Source: Pseudomonadota bacterium (GTDB lineage Bacteria > Pseudomonadota > Alphaproteobacteria > Sphingomonadales > Sphingomonadaceae). Taken from it: DNA of 64,000 nt. A program made the position numbers and the translations under genes. How positions within the stretch are numbered: the first letter of the stretch is position 1; each line of letters starts with the position of its first letter. Positions 15,936 to 24,889 of the stretch are shown piece after piece. The stretch is from assembly GCA_029550345.1 (NCBI GenBank), contig JAKPHK010000018.1:1-64000 (forward strand), given 5' to 3'. The notes beneath the pieces are model-generated. The model worked only from the letters and a program-made list of their open reading frames with translations, did no database searches and was not told the DNA's origin.

Positions 15936-18152
15936 ATGATGATGACACTGAGAGATTCCCGCTTTGCCGCCCTGCTTAGCCGCACCGCCGCCGCGCCGTT
16001 CCTGATCTTGGCCTTGGCCACCACCACCACGGCCGCCCATGCACAGAACGCGGAGGCGCATTCTGGCGATTCGCAAGATGGCGATGAAATTACCGTGGTG
16101 GCTCGGCGCCGCGAAGAAGGCCTGTCCGATGTCCCCGCTTCGGTCGGCGCGCTGAATGCCGAACAGTTCGAGCGTCTGGCGATCAAGGATGTCGCCGACT
16201 ACACCCGCCAAACACCCGGCGCGATTCTGATCGGTTCGGGGCCGGCATACCTCAACGATGTCGCGATCCGCGGCCAGGGTGGCGGTCGGCTGGGTTTCTC
16301 CGAATCAACTACCGGAATTTATCGTGACGGTATTTTCGTTGCTGGTGGCGGTTTTGGCGGGCGTAGTTATGGTCGGATCGACTTTTACGACATCGATCGT
16401 GTCGAAGTGTACCGCGGCCCGCAGGGCGCACTTTATGGCCGCAACTCGGTTGGCGGCGCGGTCAACGTGATCAGCCGCAAGCCCGATCTTGAATTCGGGG
16501 TGAAGGGCAAGGTTGGTTATAACAATGTCGATACGATCGACCTGACCGGAACCATCAACTTGCCGATCAGCGCAACTGCAGCGCTGCGGATCGGGGGCTA
16601 TTTTGCGGACCAGTCCGGCGGCTTTTACCGTGACCAGGTCACGGGACAGACCATCGACAAGACCCGTGACTGGGGCGTGCGTGGCACCCTGGGGCTTGGC
16701 ATCGGCACTGATGACACAGCTTACATCACCGTTGAACAATCCCGTTCTGAGGCTCCGGGCTTCACGTCTCTAGGCCGTAATCGCACGCTCGATCCTGATC
16801 CTTTCGTCCGCACCAACCTCAACGCGATCGATCGTGTGGTTATCACCCAGACCCAGGTGATCGGGGAATATTCGCACACGTTCGAAGGGTCGACACTGAC
16901 ACTGCTCGCGAACTTCAAAGGGCGGCAGGGCGATCGCAGTGCGGCGGATTTCGACCATTACCTTGGCGTAAACCTGCCCAACGCCCAACTGCTGGACGCG
17001 CAGGGCGAAGACTTTCACCGCTTCGGTGCCGAGGCGCGCTGGGCCTCGACCGGGTCGGGGCCGTTCAGCTGGCTGTTTGGTGCCGATGTCATGACCTATG
17101 AATCCGAGGTCTATTCCGATCGTACGGGCACCGTAACCGGATCGGGCTCGACCATTACGTCGCTTCGCCGCCAGTTGCGTCTTCAGCGCTCACGAGAGGA
17201 ACTGCGTTCGAATTCCGTTTATGGCCTGCTCGGCTATGATCTGACGGATCGCCTGAACTTCTCGGTTGAGGCGCGCTATCAGTCGGATAGCAAGGACTTT
17301 CGGTTCCAGCAGATCGACCTTGATCCGCTGACCAACGAGACGATCCCAGAGACGAGTTTTACCCGGACATGGCATCGCTTTTTGCCGACCGCCGCTCTCA
17401 ACTACAAGCTCAGCGATCAGCTTAGCTTCTATGGCCGCGTCGCGACCGGCTATCGCCCGGGCGGCTTCAATCCTTCGCCCGCCGTCGGTTATTTCGATCG
17501 CACACCCTATGATCCGGAAGACATTACCTCCGGCGAAATCGGGGCGAAAGCCAGCGTCCGGATCGGCAGTGTGGCGCTGCGGGGGCAAGTCTCGGCATTT
17601 TACAGCGAATCTCGCAACGTCCAGCAAACCACGACCTTGTCGACCGCCAATCCGGCCTTCACGCTTGAAAACGTTGGGTCCAACCGGGTCTACGGCGGGG
17701 AATTCGAACTGGGGTTACGGATGCCGCTGGCGGGCGGGCGCTTTGCCACCACCTTTAACATTTCGGGCGCGCGCGGCGAATGGAAGGATGGAGCTTCGAT
17801 CATTAACGGCGGGGTGGTCATCGACCTGGCGGGCAAGCAGACACCGCGCACCCGCGATTACATCATCAACATCAACGGGCAATACGATCACGAACTCGGT
17901 GGCGGCCTGGGCTTGATGCTGACCGCCAGCTACCAGACGGCGGCGGGCGGTTATGATGACGCCCCGCTGACCCGCAAGAGCGATGGCTATTCAGTACTCG
18001 ATCTGTCGGGCGGTATTCGCGGCAAAGGCTGGTCGCTGGTCGGCTACGTGAAGAATGTGACCAACGATATCTACACCGTCGTGACCGTCGGCCAGAACGA
18101 CTACTTCAACACCCCGCGCACCTATGGCGCGACCTTCAGCTTTGAATGGTGA
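15936..18152 (+). CDS. TonB-dependent outer-membrane receptor
   Basis: A 738-residue receptor; three ATGs in a row (15936-15944) follow a GGGAGATG-type site. The signal peptide ends near AHAQNAEA. A TonB box-like DEITVVARRREEG comes next, then the plug (about 55-165: DVPASVGALNAEQF, IDRVEVYRGPQGALYGRNSVGG) and a 22-strand-type barrel ending TYGATFSFEW. This is the FecA/CirA-like class sphingomonads use to import aromatic or oligomeric substrates. It is the first gene of an operon with esterase, PQQ dehydrogenase and acyl-CoA ligase, so the cargo is probably an ester or alcohol-bearing compound. Confidence 0.92.
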   Translation: MMMTLRDSRFAALLSRTAAAPFLILALATTTTAAHAQNAEAHSGDSQDGDEITVVARRREEGLSDVPASVGALNAEQFERLAIKDVADYTRQTPGAILIGSGPAYLNDVAIRGQGGGRLGFSESTTGIYRDGIFVAGGGFGGRSYGRIDFYDIDRVEVYRGPQGALYGRNSVGGAVNVISRKPDLEFGVKGKVGYNNVDTIDLTGTINLPISATAALRIGGYFADQSGGFYRDQVTGQTIDKTRDWGVRGTLGLGIGTDDTAYITVEQSRSEAPGFTSLGRNRTLDPDPFVRTNLNAIDRVVITQTQVIGEYSHTFEGSTLTLLANFKGRQGDRSAADFDHYLGVNLPNAQLLDAQGEDFHRFGAEARWASTGSGPFSWLFGADVMTYESEVYSDRTGTVTGSGSTITSLRRQLRLQRSREELRSNSVYGLLGYDLTDRLNFSVEARYQSDSKDFRFQQIDLDPLTNETIPETSFTRTWHRFLPTAALNYKLSDQLSFYGRVATGYRPGGFNPSPAVGYFDRTPYDPEDITSGEIGAKASVRIGSVALRGQVSAFYSESRNVQQTTTLSTANPAFTLENVGSNRVYGGEFELGLRMPLAGGRFATTFNISGARGEWKDGASIINGGVVIDLAGKQTPRTRDYIININGQYDHELGGGLGLMLTASYQTAAGGYDDAPLTRKSDGYSVLDLSGGIRGKGWSLVGYVKNVTNDIYTVVTVGQNDYFNTPRTYGATFSFEW

Positions 18153-18160
18153 GATCCGGC

Positions 18161-19099
18161 ATGAAGCGTACCCTGACTGTGGCCGTTGCGGCCCTTGCCC
18201 TTGGAACAACCGCCTGCGCCATGGCTGCGCGGCCGGGTAAACGGCTCTCCGAGCCGTCGGGTGCTGCCTCCCAGCACCTGACGGTCAAGGGCGTCGAGCG
18301 GGAATACATCCTGCTCGACGCCCGCAAGGGCCGCCGTCCGGCGCCGCTGGTCATCGCCCTGCACGGTGGCGGCGGTAACGGCAGCACGATGGTTCCGCGC
18401 TGGAGCAGTCTGGCCGCACGCGAAGGCGTGGTTGTGGCTTTTCCCGAAGGTCTGGGCCGCAACGACAGAATGGGGACCTGGAATGCCGGTGGTTGCTGCG
18501 GCTTCGCGATGAGCGAGAACAGCAATGATGTAGGCTTTATCGGCGCGTTGATCGATCATCTGGTGGCGCAGGACACGGTCGATCCGAACCGTATCTACGT
18601 GACCGGTATGTCGAACGGCGGGATGCTGACCCACAAGATTGCCATCGCCTATCCTGGCAAGGTCGCGGCGGTTGCTGTGGTCGCGGGGGCGATGTTCGGC
18701 AATGAGCAATCCCCCGCCAGCCCGGTACCGATCATGATCATGCACGGCGAAAAGGACCAGGTTGTCGGGTTCACCGGCGGCACCAGCCCGATGGCGCTGG
18801 TTGCCCGCTCGCAAAGCCGCCCGTTCCTGCCGGTGCGCAGCGCGGTCGATTTCTGGGTCAAGGCCGATGGCTGCCGTGCGGTCAAGACCCAGGGACAGGT
18901 CGGCAAGGACGAGGTGGTGATCGAAACCCATGATCAATGCCGCAATGGCAGCGAAGTGGTGTTCTATCGCCTGCTTTCAGCCACGCATACCTGGCCGGGA
19001 TCGACCAACACCATGCGGATGCTGGAAACGACGCCCTACAAGGCGATCGATGCGACCGAGACGGCCTGGTCGTTCTTTTCCCGCCATGTCCGCCGGTGA
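18161..19099 (+). CDS. Secreted LpqC/PHB-depolymerase-like esterase
   Basis: A 312-residue alpha/beta hydrolase starting ATG 18161, 8 bases after the receptor stop. The N-terminus is a signal peptide (residues 1-22). The oxyanion region HGGGGNGSTM (68-77) and nucleophile elbow GMSNGG with S151 are present; likely acid D199 (HGEKDQVV) and H276 (ATHTWPGS). Extra cysteines (C112-C113, C238, C260) suggest disulfides. The family (Esterase_PHB, CE1-like) includes PHB depolymerases and feruloyl/acetyl-xylan esterases. It would cleave an ester outside the cytoplasm before uptake or oxidation. Its end overlaps the next gene by 14 bases. Confidence 0.87.
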   Translation: MKRTLTVAVAALALGTTACAMAARPGKRLSEPSGAASQHLTVKGVEREYILLDARKGRRPAPLVIALHGGGGNGSTMVPRWSSLAAREGVVVAFPEGLGRNDRMGTWNAGGCCGFAMSENSNDVGFIGALIDHLVAQDTVDPNRIYVTGMSNGGMLTHKIAIAYPGKVAAVAVVAGAMFGNEQSPASPVPIMIMHGEKDQVVGFTGGTSPMALVARSQSRPFLPVRSAVDFWVKADGCRAVKTQGQVGKDEVVIETHDQCRNGSEVVFYRLLSATHTWPGSTNTMRMLETTPYKAIDATETAWSFFSRHVRR

Positions 19100-21068
19100 T
19101 TGCACGGCCGATGACGCCGGGCTGACCCGGCGGCAGGCGCTTCAGGCCGGGACCGCGACCATTGTGCTTGCGGCCTTGCCGGTGGCGGCAAGGGCCGCGA
19201 CCGGCCCGCAGCGCAAGGCCGAGGAATGGCCGGTCTATGGCGCAACCAACGCTGCCACCAAGTATTCCCCGCTGGACCAGATCGATGCGGAAAATTTCGC
19301 GCGGCTGGAAATCGCCTGGGAATGGACATCGCCCGATGCGGAAATTCTGGCCGCGCATCCGGATCTTCGCCCGGGCGAGTTTCAGGCAACCCCGATCATG
19401 GTCGACGGGCGACTGTTCACATCGACCGCGATGTCGCAGGTGGCGGCAATCGACCCGGCGAGTGGACGAACGCTGTGGGTCTATGATCCGGGCACCTGGC
19501 GCGCGGGGATTTCCACCAGCAAGGGCTTTCTACACCGGGGGGTGGCCTATTGGCGCAAGGGGCGCGATGCCCGCGTGGTGATCGCCACGGGCGACAACCG
19601 CCTGATCGCGCTTGATGCCGAAACCGGCAAGCCGATTGCCACGTTCGGCACAGGCGGCGAGGCAGATCTGCTGGCTATTGCCGGAATCGACCGGAGAAAG
19701 GCCCCGGCCGGGCTGATCGGCGTCACTTCTGCCCCGGTCATCTGCCGGGATCGGATCATCGTCGGCCAGTATATCAACGATCGTCCCAGCCAGCCGGTCA
19801 TGCCCAGCGGGTCGGTGGCGGCCTTCGATATCCGGACCGGACGTCAGGTATGGACATTCCGCATGGTGCCGGATGCAAGCGATCCTGCGGCTGCAGCGAC
19901 CTGGCACGATGGCAGCGCAGCACGTAACGGCAACGGCAATCCCTGGGCCCCGATGAGCGCGGACGATGCACTGGGACTTGTCTATGTGCCCGGCAGCTGC
20001 CCGACCAACAATTTCTACGGCGGCAACCGCCCGGGCGACAATCTTTACGGCAACGCCCTGATCGCGCTGGACGTTGCCACCGGCAAGCGGCGCTGGCACT
20101 TCCAGTTCGTCCACCATGACATCTGGGATTACGATATCCCGTGCGCCGGAAACCTGATCGACATTCGCGTTGATGGGCGGACGATACCGGCCATCGCCCA
20201 GCCGACCAAGCAGGGGTATTGCTTCGTTTTTGACCGGCGCACCGGCAAACCGGTCTGGCCGATTGTCGAACGTCCGGTGCCTCAGTCCGAACTGGCCGGA
20301 GAGCGCACCGCCCCGACCCAGCCGATGCCCAGCCGCCCGCCCGCCTTTGACCGCCAGGGCGTGCGCGATGAAGACCTGATCGACTTTACCCCGCAGCTGA
20401 AGGAGGAGGCCCGGAAAATCGCGGCACAATACCGTGCGGGCCCGCTTTACACGCCGATGGGCATCGCGCCGACGATGATGCTGCCCAGTTGGGTCGGCGG
20501 GGCCAACTGGTGGGGCGCTGCGGCGGATCCGGAAACGGGCATGCTCTATGTCCCGTCGATCACCGCGCTGGTTTCGATGCAGCTCAATCCCGATGGCAGC
20601 CGCGCCGATGTGCCGGATGGCGATGTTGAAATCGCCGGCCAGTCAACCGTCGTTCGTGGTCCGGGCGGGTTGCCGCTGCTGAAGCCGCCCTATGGCCGGA
20701 TCACCGCGATCGATCTCAATCGCGGCGATATTGCCTGGTCGCGTCCCAATGCGCCCGGCGCGACCGACAGTCCGGCGCTCAAACCCTATAAATTGGGCTG
20801 GATCGGGACCACGTCGCGCACCGGTCCGTTGCTGACCAAGACTTTGCTGATCATGGGCGAAGGACCGCATTCGCCGCGCACCGCGCGCAAGGTGCTGCGC
20901 GCGTTCGACAAACAGAGTGGCGCGGCGCTGGGCGAGGTGGCCTTGCCCGATCACACCCTGGGTCCGCCCATGACCTATGCCGTCGATGGCCGGCAGTACA
21001 TCGTATGCGGAATGGGCTTTCGCGCCGCGCCGCACCGGCTGGTGGCGCTGGCCTTGCCTGCCGCTTAA
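19086..21068 (+). CDS. Periplasmic PQQ-dependent (quinoprotein) dehydrogenase
   Basis: A 660-residue quinoprotein. I use ATG 19086, overlapping the esterase gene by 14 bases, because a twin-arginine signal follows (LTRRQALQAG, then IVLAALPVAARA). Beta-propeller features are clear: YGATNAATKYSPLDQI, VAAIDPASGRTLWVYD, LIALDAETGKPIATFG, FVHHDIWDYDIP, and ITAIDLNRGDIAWS. There is no CxxCH haem site and no membrane anchor, so electrons must go to a separate acceptor. Length and motifs suit the soluble glucose/alcohol dehydrogenase branch. It would oxidise an alcohol or sugar hydroxyl in the periplasm. No PQQ biosynthesis genes lie in the window. Confidence 0.88.
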   Translation: MSAGDCTADDAGLTRRQALQAGTATIVLAALPVAARAATGPQRKAEEWPVYGATNAATKYSPLDQIDAENFARLEIAWEWTSPDAEILAAHPDLRPGEFQATPIMVDGRLFTSTAMSQVAAIDPASGRTLWVYDPGTWRAGISTSKGFLHRGVAYWRKGRDARVVIATGDNRLIALDAETGKPIATFGTGGEADLLAIAGIDRRKAPAGLIGVTSAPVICRDRIIVGQYINDRPSQPVMPSGSVAAFDIRTGRQVWTFRMVPDASDPAAAATWHDGSAARNGNGNPWAPMSADDALGLVYVPGSCPTNNFYGGNRPGDNLYGNALIALDVATGKRRWHFQFVHHDIWDYDIPCAGNLIDIRVDGRTIPAIAQPTKQGYCFVFDRRTGKPVWPIVERPVPQSELAGERTAPTQPMPSRPPAFDRQGVRDEDLIDFTPQLKEEARKIAAQYRAGPLYTPMGIAPTMMLPSWVGGANWWGAAADPETGMLYVPSITALVSMQLNPDGSRADVPDGDVEIAGQSTVVRGPGGLPLLKPPYGRITAIDLNRGDIAWSRPNAPGATDSPALKPYKLGWIGTTSRTGPLLTKTLLIMGEGPHSPRTARKVLRAFDKQSGAALGEVALPDHTLGPPMTYAVDGRQYIVCGMGFRAAPHRLVALALPAA

Positions 21069-21082
21069 GAAAGGAAACCGGG

Positions 21083-21907
21083 ATGATCCAGATTGCGCCC
21101 TCGCGCCGCGGAATGCTTGGCCTGATCGGGTGTTCGGCGCTGGCCCTGGCGGCACGCCCCGCCTTCGCCGGATCGGCGATCAAGCACTATATCCTGGTCG
21201 AACTGCAACCCGGTGCCGATCAGCTTGCGCTGGACCGGTGGTACATGACCTATCACGCGCCCGAAGTGCGGCGCGCCTATCAGGCCTGGCAGCGCAATTA
21301 CTTCTCGTTCCGTTCCTACCTGCCGCCGAAAGAGGCGATTGACGCCTTTGGCCTGAGCTATGGCCGGATGACGGAAATCCATTTCGACGCGCTGGAGGAT
21401 TTCCGCGAAAGTCGCCGCAACAGCCTTTACGGCGAAGACCTTGGCTCATTCACCCCACCGCCGGGTGGCTGGGCCGGGAACACCCTGTTCAAAAGCACCA
21501 CGGCGACAATCCCGGCAACCCCGGGCCGCCTGTTCGTTTCGCTGCCCACGCCGCCGCGGCCTGCGCCCTATCTGCGCTGGATCGTCTTCCTGCGGTATCC
21601 TGAAGGGGTGACCGCGCCAGACGGCGATGCCTGGGTTGAAGGAACACTGGGCGCGCAGCTGGCCGCACTGCCGGGGCTGCGGCGACTGGCCTGGTACAAG
21701 GTCCTGACAGAGCGCGGCCCCTATACCCGGGTCGCCGAATTCTGGTTCGAGGACTATGCCGCCTGGCGCGCCGCTTTCCTCAAACCCGCCAAGCCATTGT
21801 CCGCTGCCCCCTGGGGCGGTGCCTTTCCGTTTGCGGGGGCAAAGTCGATGTTCATCGGCGAACGGCCGGACATCGATTTCATTCACGACGAGCGTGTAAT
21901 TCCATGA
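21083..21907 (+). CDS. Secreted EthD-like (dimeric alpha/beta barrel) protein
   Basis: A 274-residue protein starting ATG 21083 with AAGGA upstream, 14 bases after the dehydrogenase stop. An RR-containing signal peptide (SRRGMLGLIGCSALALAARPAFA type) precedes two ferredoxin-like halves: one around KHYILVELQPG...WYMTYHAPEV and one around LRWIVFLRYPEG...YKVLTERGPYTRVAEFWFED. This is the EthD/REDY-like fold. Catalytic function in this family is often unclear. Its stop overlaps the next start (ATGA), so the genes are co-translated. A helper role in the pathway is inferred. Confidence 0.7.
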   Translation: MIQIAPSRRGMLGLIGCSALALAARPAFAGSAIKHYILVELQPGADQLALDRWYMTYHAPEVRRAYQAWQRNYFSFRSYLPPKEAIDAFGLSYGRMTEIHFDALEDFRESRRNSLYGEDLGSFTPPPGGWAGNTLFKSTTATIPATPGRLFVSLPTPPRPAPYLRWIVFLRYPEGVTAPDGDAWVEGTLGAQLAALPGLRRLAWYKVLTERGPYTRVAEFWFEDYAAWRAAFLKPAKPLSAAPWGGAFPFAGAKSMFIGERPDIDFIHDERVIP

Positions 21908-23448
21908 ACCTTCACCACACTGCTACCCTAACCTCGGTCGGAGACCTGCTGGATGTGACCTGCGCCGCATATGGCGATGCCCCGGCGCTTGGCGGCAGGA
22001 CCGATGCGCTCAGCTTTCAGGATTTCGACGCCGTGGTGTCGCGGATCGCCAGCGCCCTGCATCAGGAAGCTGCCACCGGAGACCGGATCGCGATCCTGGG
22101 GCGCAATTCACCCGAACAGGTCGCGCTGCTGCTGGCGGTCCTGCGTGCCGGGATGACGGCGCTGCCGATCAACTGGCGGCTAGCCCCGGCCGAAGTGGCC
22201 TATATCCTGCGCCATTCCGGTGCCCGCCTGCTGTTCGCGGACGAGGCATTCTGCCCTGCGATCCGGGCGCTGGACGAGGCGCAGGCGATGACGGTCCATT
22301 CGCTCGATGGCGCAAGCTTTGCAGCCTGGCACGGCGCCTGCTGCACCTCCACCGCGATGCCCGCGATCGGCCGCGATGACCTGGCCCTTCTGATGTATAC
22401 CAGCGGCACCACCGGGTTGCCCAAAGGCGTCATGCTGACCCATGGCAACGTGCTGGATTCGCTGATGATCATGGGGGAAGAGCCGCTGCATCTTGGCCCC
22501 GCTGACGTGGTCTATGCACCCGCGCCGATGTTCCACATCACCGGGATCGGACCCGTGCTGCGCGCGGTGCAGACCGGGGCGCGACTGATCGTTTCGGGCC
22601 TGTTCGATCCCGATGCCGCAGTGCGGATCATGGCGCACGAAAGGGTAACCTATACCACCCTGGCACCGGCGATGATCCAGGCCTGCTTGGCGGCTCCGTC
22701 CCTAGCCCAGGCGCCGCTGACCGCGCTGCGCACGATCGTTTACGGCGGATCGCCGATCTCGCCCGACACCCTGCGCGAGGCGCGCGCGAAGATCGGCTGC
22801 GAATTCGTGCAGTGTTACGGTCTTACCGAAACAACCGGGCCGATTACGGTGCTGACCCCCGACGATCATCATCCCGACCGCGACCTGCTGTTGTCTTGCG
22901 GTCGGCCGCCAGCAGGAATCGCGGTGCGGATCGAAGGGCCCGATGGTGCTGTTCTGCCGGTCGGAGAGACTGGCGAGATTGTGGTCAGCGGTCCGATCGT
23001 GATGCAAGGCTATGCCGACGATCCCGACGCGACCGGCCGCACGATTGCCGCTGGCTGGTTGCGCAGCGGCGATGCCGGATACCTCGACGCCGATGGCTAT
23101 CTGTTCATTCGCGACCGGGTGAAGGACATGATCGTATCCGGCGGTGAGAACATCTATCCGGTCGAGGTCGAAAATGCCCTGGCGGCGCACCCGTCGGTAA
23201 ACGACGTGGCCGTTATCGGGGTTCCGGACCCGCGCTGGGGCGAAACCGTGATGGCGGTGATCGTACCCGCAAAGCCCGATGCCGATCCCGAAGAGATCAT
23301 GGCATTTTGCCGCAGCCGGATTGCCGCCTACAAGTGCCCGCGCCGGATTGCCATGGTCGATGCCTTGCCGCGCAATGCCGCTGGAAAGGTCCTGCGCCGG
23401 GATTTGCGCGCGCCTTATTGGCAGGATCGGGACCGGCAAGTGGGTTGA
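21904..23448 (+). CDS. Acyl-CoA synthetase (AMP-forming ligase)
   Basis: A 514-residue ANL-superfamily ligase. It has the P-loop-like LMYTSGTTGLPKG (163-175), YGLTETTGP (A5), GWLRSGDAGYLDADGY (A7), RVKDMIVSGGENIYP (A8) and PRNAAGKVLRRDLR with the A10 lysine near 499. It makes a carboxylic acid into its CoA thioester, so it marks the step where the imported acid enters beta-oxidation. No signal peptide, so cytoplasmic. The start overlaps the EthD-like stop by four bases. Substrate class (fatty, aromatic or cyclic acid) cannot be told from sequence. Confidence 0.92.
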   Translation: MNLHHTATLTSVGDLLDVTCAAYGDAPALGGRTDALSFQDFDAVVSRIASALHQEAATGDRIAILGRNSPEQVALLLAVLRAGMTALPINWRLAPAEVAYILRHSGARLLFADEAFCPAIRALDEAQAMTVHSLDGASFAAWHGACCTSTAMPAIGRDDLALLMYTSGTTGLPKGVMLTHGNVLDSLMIMGEEPLHLGPADVVYAPAPMFHITGIGPVLRAVQTGARLIVSGLFDPDAAVRIMAHERVTYTTLAPAMIQACLAAPSLAQAPLTALRTIVYGGSPISPDTLREARAKIGCEFVQCYGLTETTGPITVLTPDDHHPDRDLLLSCGRPPAGIAVRIEGPDGAVLPVGETGEIVVSGPIVMQGYADDPDATGRTIAAGWLRSGDAGYLDADGYLFIRDRVKDMIVSGGENIYPVEVENALAAHPSVNDVAVIGVPDPRWGETVMAVIVPAKPDADPEEIMAFCRSRIAAYKCPRRIAMVDALPRNAAGKVLRRDLRAPYWQDRDRQVG

Positions 23449-23492
23449 AACCGGCACACGGATCAAACAGAACGAGAAAGAGAGAGGAACAT

Positions 23493-24872
23493 ATGACCGA
23501 CAATCCCCGCTTCGTCCTGCCCCGCCGCGAATTGCTGCGCTATGCCGTCAGCGTGCCGCTTGCGTCGACGATCACGGCGATTCCCAGCTTTGCAGCAGCG
23601 GCACGGAAAGTCGGTGCAAAGGCCGCGCCTTCGCTGATGCAGGCCGCGTTCGATTATGCCTTTCCCTTGTTCGAATATGCCCGGGTCAACCAGAATTTGA
23701 CCAAGGCGATCGGCAATCCCGGCACCTTAAACACCATCACGCCCCGGTCGCGCCTGTCGGATCACACCTCGCGCAATGTCACCGCACCGAACAATGACAC
23801 GATCTATTCCTCGGCCTTTTTCGAGTTGTCGGGCGGGCCGATCGAACTGGCGATCCCGACTCTGCATGACCGCTATTTCTCGGTCGCCTTCATGGACGCT
23901 TTCACCGATAATTTTGCTTATGTCGGCACCCGCGAAACCAAGGGTGTGGGCGGACGCACCTGGCTCGTTGGCCCCAATTGGCGCGGGACGGTTCCTGCGG
24001 GAGTGCGCCTGATACGATCGACCACCAACGACGTCTGGATGCTGGCGCGCATTCTGGTCGATGGGCCGGCCGATCTGGCGGCGGCCGAGGCAGTGCAGAA
24101 GCAAGTGACGATGACCCCCATTGCCGGGCGTCCTGCGGCGCGCGGGTTTGCCGTTCAGGCCGCGCGCGAGGCGCTCGATCCGGCCAACTTTCTGGCCGTG
24201 GTCAACGATATGCTGGCGCGTTCAGCTGGCGGACGCGGCCACCTGCTGCGCGCCGCCCGCTTTGCCTCGCTTGGCATCGGGGCCAAGCCTGCATCTCCTG
24301 CCGTGCTGGCCGCTTGGGGCGCCTTCCTGCCCGGGGCGCTGGCCGACCTGCGCGAAGGATTCCTGTTCCGCGATCAGGTGGTCAACGGCTGGAGCTATCA
24401 GCTTCCCGGTGTCGGAAACTTCGGCACCAACGATCACCTGCGCGCGATTGTCGCGCTCGGCGGCATCGCAGCTTTGAGCGAAAAGGAGGCGATGTATTTC
24501 CACGCCAGCTTCGAAGCCAATGGCCAGCGGCTCGACGGTAGCCATGCCTATCGCTGGCGCCTGCCGCCCGGCGGGGTTCCGGCCGAAGCTTTCTGGTCGC
24601 TGACCATGTACGAAGCGTCACCCGATGGCCGCTATTACCTGGTCGAGAACCCGATCCAGCGCTATTCGATCGGTGATCGCACCGCCGGTCTGGTGCGTGA
24701 GGCGGATGGCAGCACTGTGATCCTGATCCAGCGTGAACGCCCTGAAGGCCCGATGGCTGCCAACTGGCTGCCAAGCCCTGCCGGGCCCATGCGCCTCGCG
24801 CTGCGGGCCTATATGCCTAAGGCTGCGTTGATAGAGCGCAAGTGGCGTATTCCCGCGATCGAGCGGCAATAG
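23493..24872 (+). CDS. DUF1254/DUF1214 secreted protein
   Basis: A 459-residue protein with ATG 23493 and an AGAGAGGA ribosome site. A twin-arginine-like signal (LPRRELLRYAVS...PSFAAAA) precedes a DUF1254 half (about 60-190: NTITPRSRLSDHT, VTAPNNDTIYSSAF) and a DUF1214 half (about 320-459: ANGQRLDGSHAYRW, AFWSLTMYE). These paired domains are common in catabolic clusters of Proteobacteria; their biochemical role is not established. It sits in the esterase/PQQ dehydrogenase operon, so a periplasmic role with that substrate is likely. Confidence 0.85.
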   Translation: MTDNPRFVLPRRELLRYAVSVPLASTITAIPSFAAAARKVGAKAAPSLMQAAFDYAFPLFEYARVNQNLTKAIGNPGTLNTITPRSRLSDHTSRNVTAPNNDTIYSSAFFELSGGPIELAIPTLHDRYFSVAFMDAFTDNFAYVGTRETKGVGGRTWLVGPNWRGTVPAGVRLIRSTTNDVWMLARILVDGPADLAAAEAVQKQVTMTPIAGRPAARGFAVQAAREALDPANFLAVVNDMLARSAGGRGHLLRAARFASLGIGAKPASPAVLAAWGAFLPGALADLREGFLFRDQVVNGWSYQLPGVGNFGTNDHLRAIVALGGIAALSEKEAMYFHASFEANGQRLDGSHAYRWRLPPGGVPAEAFWSLTMYEASPDGRYYLVENPIQRYSIGDRTAGLVREADGSTVILIQRERPEGPMAANWLPSPAGPMRLALRAYMPKAALIERKWRIPAIERQ

Positions 24873-24889
24873 GCCGCGAGGACGCAAGC

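Noticed and set aside
19530..20429. Minus-strand frame of 299 codons opposite the PQQ dehydrogenase
   Set aside because: Shadow of a high-GC gene; composition unlike the real proteins here.
19086..21068. PQQ dehydrogenase as a quinohaemoprotein or PVA dehydrogenase
   Set aside because: No CxxCH haem motif is present, so the specific PVA dehydrogenase label is not supported; kept as a general PQQ dehydrogenase.
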